Made by a program: the position numbers and the translations under genes. DNA of 64,000 nucleotides from Erythroxylum novogranatense (Eukaryota; Streptophyta; Magnoliopsida; Malpighiales; Erythroxylaceae): positions 23,553,120 through 23,617,119 of the forward strand of contig CM057235.1 in NCBI GenBank assembly GCA_029891385.1, in the 5' to 3' direction. Numbering within the stretch: the first letter of the stretch is position 1; each line of letters starts with the position of its first letter. Below, piece by piece: positions 1 through 11,566 of this stretch. The notes below the pieces were generated by a model. It made no database searches. It worked only from the letters and a program-made list of their open reading frames with translations, and was not told the DNA's origin.

Positions 1-1152
1 ATTCAGCGAACAAGTCGACTTATGTCCCATATAAGTCGACTTATCCAGGGAGATTGCTATTATATCTAATCGGCTAATTCCTCAATCCATGCAATTCCAA
101 TTCACAATACCATTATACCTAGGGTAATATCTGTGAATTGATGCCTCAATGAACACTTCATTGATTCATGAATGCCTTAAATAGTCAAACTATATGAAAA
201 GCTTGAAATGAGTCAAAACTCATTAATTTCCAAACAATTTAGGAACACCCAAATTATCATCCTAAGCATCTCTAGCTAGCACATACATTATCAAATTTAC
301 TTCAGCACATGCCATAAAAAATATGACGGTCAAAACAAACAAGATAATGCAATATACTAACGAGACGCTATTGTGATCAATTAGGCATCCGAAAATTCTA
401 GGATAAACAAATTCAAGCAATTCAGTTTGGCAATCATACTACATCAAGATAACACATTTTTAATCACATTAAAAATGGTGCAAGGCATTGGAACTGAAAA
501 AGCACACTCAATCAAGCCAAGCAAAACAGTCCCAACAATTTTCACAAAACTGTCCAGTTCTGTACATTGCTCGAAATGATCAATGAAACAATTTGAATAA
601 ATTCTGAGAAAATTGCATAGGTTAGTACATGTTCAGAACATGCTACATGAAGTTTTTCAGGATTTTAGGCCATCAAAAACTCAGTCAACCTAAATAAAAA
701 AACCGATTCAAAATCTGTGTTCATCAGCACAGCAATTCCCAACAGCATAGAATAAATTCGTGAATAAATATCCAATCACCTTGAAATCCAATTTCCATGC
801 TCACAGACATTCACCAGCATCTTAGAGACATGTAGGTGAAGGAAAATCCGAAAAAACATTTTTCTAGAATTTATTCTCGATTTTATACTCATGCCTGTTC
901 CAGAATCGTTTCACAAAACAGCATCTGTAACCTTAGGGGATTAATTAGCAAAACTATATCAAATCAAATCGATAAATTCTCAAATTTCATAGACATATTC
1001 TCTAACATGTTATGAACAATTCTGGGCAGAAAAATTTCGAAAAGCATATCACAATATAAATTCGAAATCTGAACAGATAGCATGCATCAACAGAAAATTC
1101 CATTAGGGTTTCTGATCTCGCTTAGGTTTTAGCTTCATACGGGATACCAGAC
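1..1152 (-). other. Untranslated leader of element A
   Basis: AT-rich sequence between the PBS and the unseen gag. Every frame is short and I recognise no protein in it. A long leader is usual in Sireviruses and some gypsy elements. Two AAGTCGACTT palindromes lie at its far end. Confidence 0.5.
12..42. repeat. Two AAGTCGACTT palindromes, 21 bp apart
   Basis: Perfect 10-bp palindromes at 12-21 and 33-42, both followed by AT. The same word with the same 21-bp spacing recurs in the LTR of this element at 3022-3102. Confidence 0.9.
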
Positions 1153-1164
1153 GCTCTGATACCA
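1153..1164 (-). other. Primer binding site, initiator-Met tRNA
   Basis: On the minus strand this reads TGGTATCAGAGC, the standard iMet PBS of plant retrotransposons. It is separated from the LTR edge (TG at 1166) by one base and fixes the element as minus-oriented. Confidence 0.9.
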
Positions 1165-1568
1165 CTGTAGGAAAATCCCGGAGGTACATCATATGTACCG
1201 CAGCGGAAAACAAAATTTTTGTTCCCAGGACTTTCCCGAATCCCAGGATCCAGGTATCGGTATGAAGACATCAACCTAAATAGCCAAAAGAGACTATCTC
1301 TAAAGGTGATCCACGCAGAGATCAGAAAACCTAACCGAGTCAAACCCCTTTGACCCGGGAATAGCTAGAACAGATTAAAGCCTGCTAGAGCCTACCTCTG
1401 TCCTGGAGAGCTTCAGACTGACGTTGGATTCTTGCTTTGGAGAAGAGAGAGATCGATGGTTTCTTAAGGATAAGAAGAAAAATGAACCTTTTCAATACAA
1501 AGCTTAACTATTAAGCTTTCATCTTCTCTTTTTCTCCAAAAACCTACGAACCATCCTCTCATTTTTCA

Positions 1569-1578
1569 CCTTTTATAT
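1569..1578 (-). promoter_or_regulatory. Candidate TATA box of LTR A
   Basis: The minus strand reads ATATAAAAGG about 400 bp from the inner end of the LTR, a plausible position for the U3/R boundary. The call rests on motif and position only. Confidence 0.35.
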
Positions 1579-1643
1579 CTCTTATAACTTATTAAAGACA
1601 TATTGAAGCTTATGGTGGAGGAGGATCCACGTAAGCCACTCTT

Positions 1644-1769
1644 TATATATATATATATATATATATATAAAAGTTAAAAGATGAAAAGGCTTCCTCCTAT
1701 GGCTTCCACGTACATGTCTAATATATATATATAATAATTAATTAATTAATTACTTAATTAATTAATTAG
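1644..1769. repeat. Microsatellites (TA)n and (AATT)n in LTR A
   Basis: An uninterrupted TA run at 1644-1669 and an AATT run at 1735-1768 (one break) lie on either side of about 65 bp of ordinary sequence. Confidence 0.9.
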
Positions 1770-3021
1770 AATATATTTGCTAAGGTCCAGTCCAACTGGG
1801 GTCGGTCCTACCGGCCTACTGGGCCCCGGTGCTGAAACAGCTCCGGAAACCTTTCTTAGCAATATCGATGTCGCGATCTCATCGGGACATATCCCAATCC
1901 CATCGGGATCCATTTAATCCTAATGCTCTCCATGATTGGAACTCTGTCTAATACTATTTTACAGATTCTCTGAAACACTCTTATGCGTGTGACCCTTTAG
2001 GCTCCCGGTTATGTTGGCCACTTAGATTAACAATTAATCTGAGCAAGTCATGAGCGGTATCTAGCAACACATCATGACCCCCAATTGACCGGAAAGTAAT
2101 CGGTTTGATGTATTCATCACGAACCAGATCACGAACCCTTCCATAGACAATTACCGTGCAATTCGTCCTTTCACCATCCTATACCCCCACTTGGTTATGA
2201 GTATGGTCAGTGTCAACTCTCACTAGATCGAGTCTAGCCCAAGTGATATCGGTTCGCCACGGGACTCATTACTTTATATGTCAATGAAGACACTCTTCAT
2301 GACATACATGCTTAACCACCTTTAGTAATGATCCCAAAAGAGGCTATGGGTATCTCTTACGCTAATCCGTAAGTGGTGAATCCTTTATTAGCTACTCAAT
2401 TATCTTCAATACCTCAAGCTGCACTCAAGCACCACCCATGAGTTACCTCCGAAGGCAACAAGGAATGGAGTCAAAGAATGTGATCAAGATTCAAGATATC
2501 CTTGAGTACCTCAAGTCTAAGGATACTTGCACCATTGCTATGATGAGATTATCACCGACACTTAGATAAGATATCTATGTGATGATCTCATGGCAGTCAT
2601 CCAATGAACTTACTACCGCTAGTAAGCATCCACATGTCAATTCTAAATATCTCATATTTACAGCTTCGAGATCCACCGCTGATCCAATCAAGGAATATGA
2701 CATGTGTTAGTCTATCCGGATTAATGATGTCCAGTCTCATTAATCCTATGACTAGGAGAATTTAGATATCTTGACATAATTGCACATGATAGGAATCTTA
2801 GTAGTATGATCACATCATAATTTCCTTCATGCTATGTCATATATCATGGACTTCATTAATTTGATTAAAGATCCAATCAATTCATAAACTCTGTTCATGA
2901 ATATCAAATTAATGAATAATGCCTTTTCTTTATTTATTCATAAAGTCTGCACACGACTTTGAATAAAACGCGCTAAAGGGGATTGGCTTTAGGGCACAAA
3001 TAAACAGTACCGACCTTGAAC

Positions 3022-3102
3022 AAGTCGACTTATCGAATGAACAAGTCGACTTATCGGTACCGAACATGTGTAAGTCGACTTACACATGGTACAAGTCGAC
3101 TT
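3022..3102. repeat. Cluster of four AAGTCGACTT palindromes
   Basis: Copies at 3022-3031, 3043-3052, 3072-3081 and 3093-3102, with start-to-start spacings of 21, 29 and 21 bp. The third is the centre of a perfect 24-bp palindrome (3065-3088). They sit at the outer end of LTR A. Confidence 0.9.
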
Positions 3103-3112
3103 ATCACTTACA

Positions 3113-3278
3113 ATTGCATATAACTTAATTTTCTTCCAATTACTTTTGTAATCAAAATATTTATTATTAATAAAACAAAAGAATTTGGTTTTATTTGTAT
3201 GAGCATTATATATCTAGTCATAAAGTACCAAGATTCTTTTGTAAATAATATACATATATATGGAGATGTATGGGAAAC
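3113..3278 (+). mobile_element. Outer copia LTR, left fragment (+ orientation)
   Basis: This stretch is the reverse complement of the end of the copia-1/copia-2 LTR (compare 24190-24350), including the AATAAATATT and AACCAAATTC-like blocks. It is therefore a same-family LTR in the opposite orientation. It continues at 52387 after copia-2. The first about 50 bp of the LTR are missing, lost at the element A junction or lying left of the window. Confidence 0.75.
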
Positions 3279-3417
3279 TGTTGGATTGGAAAAGAAAACA
3301 TGCAAGGTTTGGTTAAACGGTAGATTTCAAAACTTTTTAGAATTCATAACACAGCAGAAGCAAGATAACCAAATCAACTTGTCACCATACATGATATGGT
3401 ATATGGAAAATAATTAT
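3279..3417 (-). repeat. Copia-2 3' LTR, segment 1
   Basis: Begins TGTTGGATTGG and matches the first about 140 bp of the copia-2 LTR at 47452. It is cut by the Athila-like element after ATTAT and continues at 13044. Confidence 0.85.
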
Positions 3418-4455
3418 TGATCGGCGGTTTATCGTTCAATATTAAAATTGATCCCTGGAAACCGGTCAAATTAAATTTATACCAAGGATTGCAATACAGG
3501 ATGCAACCTCGGGTCGACTCTCAAGGAACCAATGCATCAATTGATCCTAGACTAGCCTAATGTTTGAATGATGCATGCAATTAAAGCAATAGAAGGGGTT
3601 TTGATTTGATTAATTAGAAATTAAACTAAGCCAAAATAAGAATAAATGTTTTAGAATTTTAGAAAACTAAATGATTGAAATTAAACAAGTTTGAAGTCAA
3701 ATTACTAAAACTCTCCTAAAATGTAGCTCGGGTCATCATCGTCAAATAATGTCAGTTTGAAATCCACTAAGTTTCAAAATAAAACCTTAATAACTCGTTA
3801 AGTCCAAGAATTAATTAATCAACTCGATTAATTACAACTTGTTAAAACCCTTAGTGTATGCATGGATTGATTAATGCACTAAATCAACCAAATAATAACA
3901 CAACCAATTCAATCAAACACAACTAGGCAGATTAAATTAGTTAATGCAATCATTTAACTGATATACATGAACTCCATGTATTTAAGCACAGTATTCAACA
4001 ATAGTCAATCCATAACACAAATCAAAGTCTAACATCCTACTAAACTATAGCAGGATTCAATCAAAAATATATTGCAAAAATACCAACTCGGATTGTGCAA
4101 ATACATTACTAAAATCCTAAACTAAGATTGATTACCCCTTGTTTAGTTCGAACTCCAACCTCGCAACATTTCGTAAGACTATGAGCTTAGCCACTCATGA
4201 CTACGGACGACTCCATCATTGTTGAAGTATCACCAAGACCATGCTCGACGGCGAATGCGGAAGAGTAGAGATGAAGGAAATGATCTGCGATGATCGTCAC
4301 CGTGACTAAACCTCAAATCAAACATGTAATGAGAGATCATTAGATCAAAAATGAAAATGTAAAAGAAGAAAACGAAGAAAACTGGAGAAGACGAAGAGAA
4401 GAGAAACGAAGAACTTTTTTGTAGGCGGCCCTCTCTCATTTGCCCTAAATGGTAA

Positions 4456-4466
4456 GGTTTTATAGG
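4456..4466 (-). promoter_or_regulatory. TATA box of the Athila-like LTR
   Basis: The minus strand reads CCTATAAAACC. The same word is present in the partner LTR at 12597-12607. It lies about 425 bp into the LTR, as expected for the end of U3. Confidence 0.5.
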
Positions 4467-4520
4467 AATCGCTGCGGGCCTGAATAAAGGATACTTTTGC
4501 CATTTTTGGTCTGGTCACCC

Positions 4521-4650
4521 GACATTCGCCGCGAATAATGATCGAAGTTCGCCATGGCGAATGAATTTGGTCACTCGTCGCAGCTAATTAATTAAACACC
4601 ATTAATTAGCCGGCGAATGGAGAGTCGATTCGTCCCAACGAACTCATGGC
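4521..4650. repeat. Island of ATTCGCCGCG-like palindromic words in the LTR
   Basis: Contains ATTCGCCGCGAAT, GTTCGCCATGGCGAAT, GCCGGCGAAT and GATTCGTCC within 130 bp, all variants of an ATTCGCC..GGCGAAT palindrome. The partner LTR has the same island at 12665-12775. It lies just upstream of the TATA box in element orientation. Confidence 0.75.
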
Positions 4651-4890
4651 GTGTTGACTTCTTAATTGTTGACTACTTTGGTCCTACAAAATACAACCCA
4701 TTTGCAGATCAATTGTCCCAATAAAGATTATGCGAATTAATGACAAATGACAACAAAATATTGACAATATGCAATTTATCAAAACTTAATGTGCGGGACC
4801 AAAATAAGCATGAAAATTATAGATCGAGTCGATGATGCATAATTACTAAAGAAAATGGGCCTGATTTATAGTATAAATTTGGTCCAATCA

Positions 4891-4910
4891 AATTCCCCAC
4901 ACTTAAACCT
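4891..4910 (-). other. Polypurine tract of the Athila-like element
   Basis: The minus strand reads AAGTGTGGGGAATT directly before the 3' LTR. It is the + strand primer for reverse transcription. Confidence 0.8.
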
Positions 4911-6039
4911 TTGTACTCTGAACAAAGCTTATAAGAGTCAAAAGGTACAAGAGTAAAAGAAAATTCTGCCCATGTTCAAACAATAACCAAAATTGACTCA
5001 ATCCACTTTATCGTAAGTCGAACGCAAAGAAATTGAAAGAGTGCTAATAAAACAAACATTGAAAGAATTTAAGCACATGAGATTGAACAACAGAGAATCA
5101 CTCGGGATATGGTGTTTACGCCAACTCACTTGTATAGTAGGAATATTTTCTCTCAATCTGCTTAGTACATCTCCTACCATAGGCTTGTATCAATTTTATT
5201 TCTCCACTATAAGGACTATCAATTTGAAAATCAAGAGGTCTTTCGAGGTTGTAATGAGCGGAAGGCTAAATGAATGGATGAAGTGAAAGAAAGAAATAGT
5301 ATGAGCATGCGCATGAAGTGAGGAATTGATGTCAACAACAAAACTAAAACTAGACACCGAGATAAATTGAATATACACACATTTTTTTTGGCTATCTCAT
5401 TTTGAGATGCTAATCCCTTTGGGATACAACACATTAGTATCCTTTTGGGATACACAAGACTAACACTTTTTCCTTTTTCAATTTTTTGTTTTTAAATTAC
5501 AAAACATAGACTCATCGACATCATCTTAATATGTATGCAAATGCTCATAACAAAAGGCTCAAGGAGCTAGCAAGGAAAAAGTATTTAAGGGTTGGTGTTT
5601 GGGGAAAGGTTGAAAGAAGGAACGATCAAGCTTTGAGTAAAACCGACACAAGTTCTAGAGAAGAATGGACTAAGTAGATGCACACACAAAAATATAGAAG
5701 AAAAATTTGGCTCAATATCCTTCCAACAAGATTTTGTCTCAATGATCAATCTCAAGTCTTAAAACTTAAAATGCTACCTTGTTAGCATGCTCCCATTTAC
5801 TTAGTTTTGAAAACTTCAAAAGTTAAAATTTTGTCGATCCAATTATCGCTCAAGAATGGAGAGCATTTTACAAAACTCAAGTATCAAGTTGAAACTTATA
5901 AATGCTTTGCATGTAAGGCACAAAAGAACAAGTGCAGAAATTGTTTGATTTGGGGACCAAATTTATCAGTTAAAGCAGTGGCCACAAAATTATGCATAAT
6001 GTTCTAAAGGTGTACAATGTAAAATATAAAAGGGAATGG

Positions 6040-6056
6040 CTCCCCCACACTTAAAC
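6040..6056 (-). other. PPT-like tract, copy 2
   Basis: The minus strand reads TTTAAGTGTGGGGGAGCC, nearly the same as the functional PPT at 4891-4910. Internal copies of this tract are often seen in Athila-type elements. Confidence 0.6.
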
Positions 6057-7544
6057 ATGGCATTGTCCACAATGGCAAAAATAGTAGGGCATAGAGGAGA
6101 CCATAAAAACAGATAAAACAGAAATGTGGATATATCCTTAAACTCAAAAAGTGTGGACGAAATGAAGAATCCAAAGAACTAACTAAAAATTACAACGAAG
6201 AAAAGAAAAACAGGAAAAACAATAACGACAAAAGAAAGGAAATAAATGAATTTATACTATTCTCGCAGGATCGAGAGGCAGGCGGATCCAGAGAGGCACT
6301 GCAGAAGAGTCAAAGGCGGAGTCGAATAAGCAGCCCGAGGTGAGCCGCAATCATGGTCAACATCGAGCGAGTGAACTCATGATCGGCGGTCATCTGGGCC
6401 TCGAAAGTAGATAGTCGCCTCAAGCGAAGGACGTCTTGGCAGCAGAGCCACCTCAAGGAGCAGTGGAGCGAAGGAGGGAAGACACGGTGTAGAGATAGGA
6501 GGCGGAGAGAAACAGGAGGAAGGACGGGAGGTGCGGAAGAGGGGCTGGAGGGATGGAGGGGAGAGGAGAAGAAGAGGAAGCTGGTTAGGCGGGAGGTGGT
6601 GGTGGAATGGCGCGTGGTCGCCCTAAACGGACATAGAAAAATGGAGAGGCAGGGGGAAGGTGAGGTCGATGGATGTTCTGGGACTCGAAAGGCCGGAATA
6701 AGTCGAAATGAGATGGGGAAAGAGGAGTTTATGTTTGGGGTTGGTGGCGAGGACACACCATGAGGGCGGAGAAAATGGCGAAGCTAGGTCGATTGTGGTG
6801 GCCACCATAAGGTGTATATGTACAGGGGCACCGCTCCTTTGGGATGTTGGTGAGGTGGAGGTGGGTAAAATGTTGTTACATATAAAATGTAACCATGGAC
6901 GGGCTTGTGGAAGGAGATCGAACGCTGGATATAGCAACGAGCCCCGGGGTTGAAGCCAATGAGTACCCTCGAGGCGAGAGTACGAATGACGCCGCATCAG
7001 GTATGCAATGATCGATTGTAATAGGGACAACGAGGGACAACAGGAGGTGGTAGTGCTCTCGAATTATGACGGATGTAAAAGCATCTGAATAGAAACACCT
7101 CGGAAGTTAATTCCGTAAGTGTGAGATTGACGGGCATGGGTATATCTCAAGCACAAAGGAAAGGTTGCGGCTGGTCCGAGGTTAGGCGAGGCGGTCAACT
7201 CGAGTTGGAAGAGTTGACCTACAAAAGGGTTGGTAGCGGAGTAAGAGGAAAAGATTTTTCTTTTAGTAAAGTTTGGCTAGCAACTCGCGGCTAATCTTGT
7301 ATACTCGGGATCTGCTAGGTGAGAGGGAAAACGGGAAGGTTGCGAGGAAGGAGAAAGGGTGTGATCGGAGGAAGAAGAGGATGATCTGCTCCCGGCCTGT
7401 GGTTTGTTTCATTTAGGCATGATCCTGCACACACAAAAGTTAGAAATGCATACAATTCTTCGACAAAATCATATGTAATCAAGTCTTTTAGCCATTTGCG
7501 CAGCCTAACAAGATCATTCACAAGGCGAGAGGAGACTTCGCCAT

Positions 7545-8085
7545 TCGTTGCGACCAATCAGATGTTCATTGCAATAACTGGTACCTTCATTCGCCGCGCG
7601 AACAAAGACATTCGTCGCAATGAAATGAAACCCTAAGTTCATCGCGCGAATGGCGATTCTCATGAAACGATCACGGCGAACGGCGTCATTGCTTACCTTA
7701 AATCTAACGAATAACAACGAAAATGGACAAGAGGAAGGAATAGAAACACTTACGTAAGGGTGAAACGCAGTTGGAAGGGATTTGAGGAGAATGGAAGCTT
7801 CAAACGGCGAAGGCACGGAGAGGACTACTGGCGAGGCAAATGAGGAAGGCGGCGAAGTGAGAAGGAAAGGGAAGGAAGAAGAAGAAAAGAAGAAAGAGCG
7901 GGAGACGAGAGGATGCGAGAGAGAAAAGACCAAAAGGGCCTCGGACAAAAGAGAAATCCAACGGTCCGTAGGGCAAAAGTCCTTATTCACGCGACGAAGC
8001 GGTCGCTAGCTCACATGCGAATAAGATGAAAAACCCTAGGCTAGCCGCATCGAACAGCGATGCTCGCTACGGCGAACCACCTAGA
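7545..8085. repeat. Scattered ATTCGCCGCG-type words inside the element
   Basis: Variants such as CATTCGCCGCGCGAAC, ATTCGTCGCAATG and TCGCGCGAATGGCGATT (7590-7690) and GCGACGAAGCGGTCGC (7985-8010) repeat the theme of the LTR island. More lie in the leader at 11205-11320. Confidence 0.55.
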
Positions 8086-8270
8086 ACAGATCACAGTATC
8101 TAAGGATTCTACTCAGTTTGCACAATCATTCAATTAATCATCCCAAATATGAACCATTTTCTTCAATCTAATTATGCTTCATTAGGGAGAACACAGAGCT
8201 AACAAAGGGGAAACATTTTATTCAAACAGAAAGGGAAATCCTACCTACTACTCTAATTCTACTGGTTTGA

Positions 8271-8290
8271 TCCCTCCCCCACATTTAAAC
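8271..8290 (-). other. PPT-like tract, copy 3
   Basis: The minus strand reads TTTAAATGTGGGGGAGGGAT, about 160 bp downstream of the end of the gag-protease frame. Confidence 0.55.
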
Positions 8291-8453
8291 AATCTAATCA
8301 TGTTCAACAATATGCACGTTGGTATAAAACATAGCACAATTATATAGTAAATGAAGGAAAGAAAACACAGCACTCAAGGTGGGTCTTGTAGCTCGGGATG
8401 GACGATCGCTCGATATCCAAGCTCCATTTCAGCAGCTTTGGTTGCTAGTCGAT

Positions 8454-9680
8454 TCACGTCCATACTGCACCTGATGTGCTCTGCAAAATCATCAAAGGAG
8501 AAACTTTCCCCAAAATATTGTCGATGGTAGGAGTCAAAGTTTCTACAAATTCAGAACAAGCATCGTCAATCACCACATCAAGCATGTTGACACCAAGCAA
8601 GGAATAATCTTCATGGGGGTGCTTCATAGCTTCATACATGTTGAAGCTAACTTTTTGATCGCCCACTTCCATGGTGATCTTCCCTTCCTTCATACTAATC
8701 ATAGTACTTGCTGTCCGAAGAAAGGGACGTCCAAGGATCAGAGAAGTGTCATGCACCACTTCAGAGGTCATGTCCAACACGTAAAAATCCGCAGGAAACA
8801 CTAAGCCTTTGACCTGGACCAGAATGTCCTCAATAATTCCCACGGGATGCCTAAATGACCTATCAGCTAACTGGAGAATAACAGATGTGGGCTTAATACT
8901 CTTCACTCCCAAGGTCTTATATACTGACTCAGGCATCACATTTATCGCTGCCCCTAGATCTAGTAAAGCTCTACCTATGGTCACTTTCCCTAATGTGCAA
9001 GGGATGGTAAAAGATCCAGGGTCCTGACATTTTACTGGTATCTGTGGCTTAAACAAGGCTGAAACATTCGAGCTCACCTGCACTCTCTCATTGGGCCTAA
9101 ACTTCTTCTTATTTGTACACAGATCCTTTAAATATTTAGCGTAGGCCGGAACTCGCTTTACCAAATCTAGCAAAGGCACATTCACTTCCACTTTCCCAAA
9201 CAAGTCAATGATTTCTTTTTCATGTTGTTTTTCTCTTAAGCGCTTGCTCATCAAATAAGAGTTTGGAAAAGGAAGGTCTTGTATACTTACCTCTTTACCT
9301 TTGCTGGATTGCCTACTCATTTCTCCATCTTCAGCTTTATCTGTGGAACTTTCTAAAGTAGTTCCCTTGTTCTTTGAGGCTTGCTCCCTCTCTCTCAGAA
9401 GCTCTTCTTCCCTCACACTTTCTGATCTCTTCATCTTATCATGTGGTGGAGGTACTAGCTCACACTCAATCTCATCTTTACAAATCTCATCTTCTTCTTG
9501 AGGCTTGAACCTTACTTGCTTTCCACTCCTGAGGGCTATAGCATTCAAACTCTTCGGGTTAATCACCGTGTTAGAAGGAATGGATCCGCTACTCCTAGCT
9601 TGGTTGTCACTCAAATTATTAGACAATTGAGTGACATATGAGTTTAGGTTCTCGCCTTGGTTTCCCGTTGATCCATGCAT
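8454..9680 (-). CDS. Athila-type gag C-terminus and aspartic protease
   Basis: An open frame of 408 codons. Residues 1-130 are a polar linker rich in Glu, Lys and Ser. About 150-220 carry the RLRE..YAKYLKD..KK block and the DPGSFTIPC lead-in found before Athila proteases. The active site is D241-L-G-A244, where most retroviral-type proteases have D-S/T-G; DLGA is usual in this lineage. ILGRPFL (315-321) is the second conserved protease block. It ends in a stop where RT should continue. The first Met is arbitrary, since upstream gag (9711-11001) belonged to the same polyprotein but is now out of frame. Confidence 0.8.
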   Translation of the reverse strand: MHGSTGNQGENLNSYVTQLSNNLSDNQARSSGSIPSNTVINPKSLNAIALRSGKQVRFKPQEEDEICKDEIECELVPPPHDKMKRSESVREEELLREREQASKNKGTTLESSTDKAEDGEMSRQSSKGKEVSIQDLPFPNSYLMSKRLREKQHEKEIIDLFGKVEVNVPLLDLVKRVPAYAKYLKDLCTNKKKFRPNERVQVSSNVSALFKPQIPVKCQDPGSFTIPCTLGKVTIGRALLDLGAAINVMPESVYKTLGVKSIKPTSVILQLADRSFRHPVGIIEDILVQVKGLVFPADFYVLDMTSEVVHDTSLILGRPFLRTASTMISMKEGKITMEVGDQKVSFNMYEAMKHPHEDYSLLGVNMLDVVIDDACSEFVETLTPTIDNILGKVSPLMILQSTSGAVWT

Positions 9681-9710
9681 TTCTCCAAGGCACTAAAGCG
9701 GGCAGCATTT

Positions 9711-11001
9711 TTAGTCGAGTCCCGTTGGATGAGGTTTGCGATGGCGTTGAATTGATTTCTTGTGGAAGTTCATTCCTCTTTCATCAACGCCATCATACCA
9801 TGCAGCAGCTTGGTTGGTGTCCTCCTTGGGTGGCGGTGGTTGTTGCCGCCAACGCTTGTTGATCCCGAACTGGTTTGTAGATTGTCCACTCCACCCTCGC
9901 TTCTGAAGCGGTTTGGTGCTCTTCCTCGTTACTCCTCCAACTAAAATTTGGGTGGGATCTCCATCCCTCATTATATGTGTTGGAATCTGGGTCCCATTTC
10001 CGATCCTATCTACCTTGATACATTGCGGAGACTTCTTCATATCTGCGCCAGACAAACACTTGAAATGTGCATCACTGACCCAAGATTCGCAACTAGGTGC
10101 GACTAGTTCAGTGGAAGTTGATGGGCGATGCACATTCAAATTCTTCAGCTCCGCCGTGATTGAGGATAACTGGAAAGTTATCCGATGTTCAAAAGAATCT
10201 ACCTTCGATTCCAGGCTCTCCATCCTCTTAGTTTGAGCTGACATGGCTCCCACTTCATTCACATTCCTGGAATCGCGGACACTATACTGTTGATGATTCA
10301 GGGCCATTCTCTTAATCAGGGCCCAAGCTTCGGCGCGTTAGGTCAATCAATGAACCTCCGATCGCAGATCCAACATCCCTTTCTTGATTCTTCACCCCAT
10401 CATAAAAATATTGAACGCTTGTTCATCGTGGATCCGATGATGGGGGCACCGAGACAACAGATCTTGAAATCTGTTCCAAAAATCATACAGGGACTCGTCA
10501 TAATCTTGTTTGGCAGAATATATCTCCTTTCTCATTGACGACGTCCTAGAAGCTGGAAAATACTTTTCCAGAAAAGCTTTCCGTAAGTTGGCCCAACTGT
10601 GATAGGCATTCGCAACATGCCTTGGGAGGCTCATGTACCACTCCCGGGCCTTTCCTTCTAACGACAAATGGAAGACTTTCCACAAAGACTGGTCCAGATG
10701 TGCTCCTACTGAGCTTCATACTCTGACGGATCATGGTGAGGGCTCAAGATGCATGTAGGGTCCTCTCCGTTAAACCGTGAAATTTGGGAGAGAGTTAATC
10801 AATAAACCTTTGACTTCAAATTTACATCGAAGTTAGGGCAGCAAGCGATGAAAGGATCGTAGTGTACGTCCGAGGTTGTAGCTTCTCGGATGGTCCCACG
10901 TCCGATGTTCGCATTGTTGTCATCTACGCGTTCTCGGTCACCGTTAAGACCGTGATCTCCATCTCGGGGTGGTTGGCGGGATATTCTTGTTGTTCAGCCA
11001 T
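9711..11001 (-). pseudogene. Athila-type gag, N-terminal and capsid parts, frameshifted
   Basis: The likely gag start is the ATG at 10999-11001 (MAEQQEYP). A stop follows after about 24 codons and the frame resumes shifted. Residues encoded at 10392-10685 are the retrotransposon gag domain: LEGKAREWYMSLP, then WANLRKAFLEKYFPASRTSSMRKEI in two adjoining blocks, and a DFWNRFQDLLSRCPHH block. 9711-10307 encodes the proline-rich linker with KEDTNQAAAWYDG. Gag would form the particle. At least three frameshifts separate the parts, some perhaps sequence errors at CG or CHG sites. Confidence 0.75.
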
Positions 11002-11540
11002 CTCGATTCTAATCGATCTAGTGTTCTAAGTCTTTCTTGCTCTCTCTTGTTCTTCCTAAGTTGTTAAAGGTGTCGCTCAATTTCAGGTTGAAAATGAACT
11101 AGCCTAAGTCTACGGGCATGCACAAGAGAAGTTCACCTAAGATAGCTCACTAAAGCGACAACGGATAGCAAGGCTTCAATTCACTCAAGTTCGTTGTGAC
11201 GTAAGAACTTCATTGCGCGAATCGAATAAAATCAGTAATGTTATTGCGGCGAATATAAACTCATTGCGGATGACGGATGAACTCATTGTGATTTAATGAG
11301 GAACTCGTCACGGCCAAGAAGCACGAACAAGCAAGGCAAACGTAATTAACTTAAAATTACGCACAATAAACAAGAACAATCGAATAAACACTTAAAACAA
11401 AGCGAAATGAAATAACAAACAGGATTAACACTAAAAACACTTAAGAGCAGAAATTAAATGAAATTATGCAATGCAAACAAAATGCAAACAAAATTAAAAT
11501 CAAAACAAACATCAAGCTAACCTAGAGAACCAATTAATTT
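11002..11540 (-). other. Leader between PBS and gag
   Basis: Non-coding. It includes an AATTGCGGCGAAT-like cluster at 11205-11320, echoing the LTR palindrome island. Confidence 0.5.
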
Positions 11541-11561
11541 GATTCCCGAAGAACGGCGCCA
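11541..11561 (-). other. Primer binding site, tRNA-Asp-like
   Basis: The minus strand begins TGGCGCCGTTCTTCGGGAAT, five bases inside the LTR edge. It is one or two changes from the TGGCGCCGTTGCCGGGGA site associated with Athila elements. Confidence 0.75.
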
Positions 11562-11566
11562 AAATT

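Larger units (their letters stand above)
1..3112 (-). mobile_element. Element A: LTR retrotransposon, only leader and 5' LTR in the window
   Basis: A minus-strand element whose coding part lies left of the window. The window shows its 5' LTR (1166-3112), a primer binding site matching plant initiator-Met tRNA at 1153-1164, and about 1.15 kb of leader. It interrupts a + strand copia LTR that resumes at 3113. No gag frame reaches the window, so the lineage is unresolved. The iMet primer fits copia and also Tekay-type gypsy. The AAGTCGACTT palindromes in its LTR and leader also occur in the Sirevirus-like element at 40622-45051, which hints at a Sirevirus relative. Confidence 0.75.
1166..3112 (-). 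repeat. 5' LTR of element A (1,947 bp)
   Basis: The + strand edges are TGTAGG...CTTACA, giving TGTA/TACA termini. One edge is set by the PBS at 1153-1164. The other is set where the sequence changes to a recognisable copia LTR at about 3113. No TSD can be checked because the other end is outside the window. The four palindromes at 3022-3102 fall in the first 90 bp of the LTR in its own orientation. Confidence 0.75.
3418..4890 (-). repeat. 3' LTR of the Athila-like element
   Basis: Pairs with 11567-13038 along its whole length. Many of the differences are 1-2 base indels at CG, CAG or CTG sites (see findings). It holds a TATA box and a palindrome island. Confidence 0.92.
4911..8453 (-). other. 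Non-coding 3' region of the Athila-like element
   Basis: About 3.5 kb with no recognisable RT (no YxDD block), RNase H, integrase (no HHCC or D,D,E blocks) or envelope-like protein on either strand. The frames present at 6310-7030 and 7514-7990 are low-complexity serine/phenylalanine/proline translations of purine-rich DNA and were not called. It contains two extra PPT-like tracts and scattered ATTCGCCGCG-type words. Confidence 0.65.

Noticed and set aside
1..1152. Possible host intergenic or gene sequence at the left edge
   Set aside because: It directly follows a PBS and carries the same palindromes as the LTR of element A, so it is the leader of that element.
6310..7990. Frames of 130-160 codons rich in Ser, Pro and Phe, possibly an Athila envelope-like gene
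   Set aside because: Low-complexity translations of purine-rich tracts. No transmembrane pattern at the right place and no RT or integrase before them.
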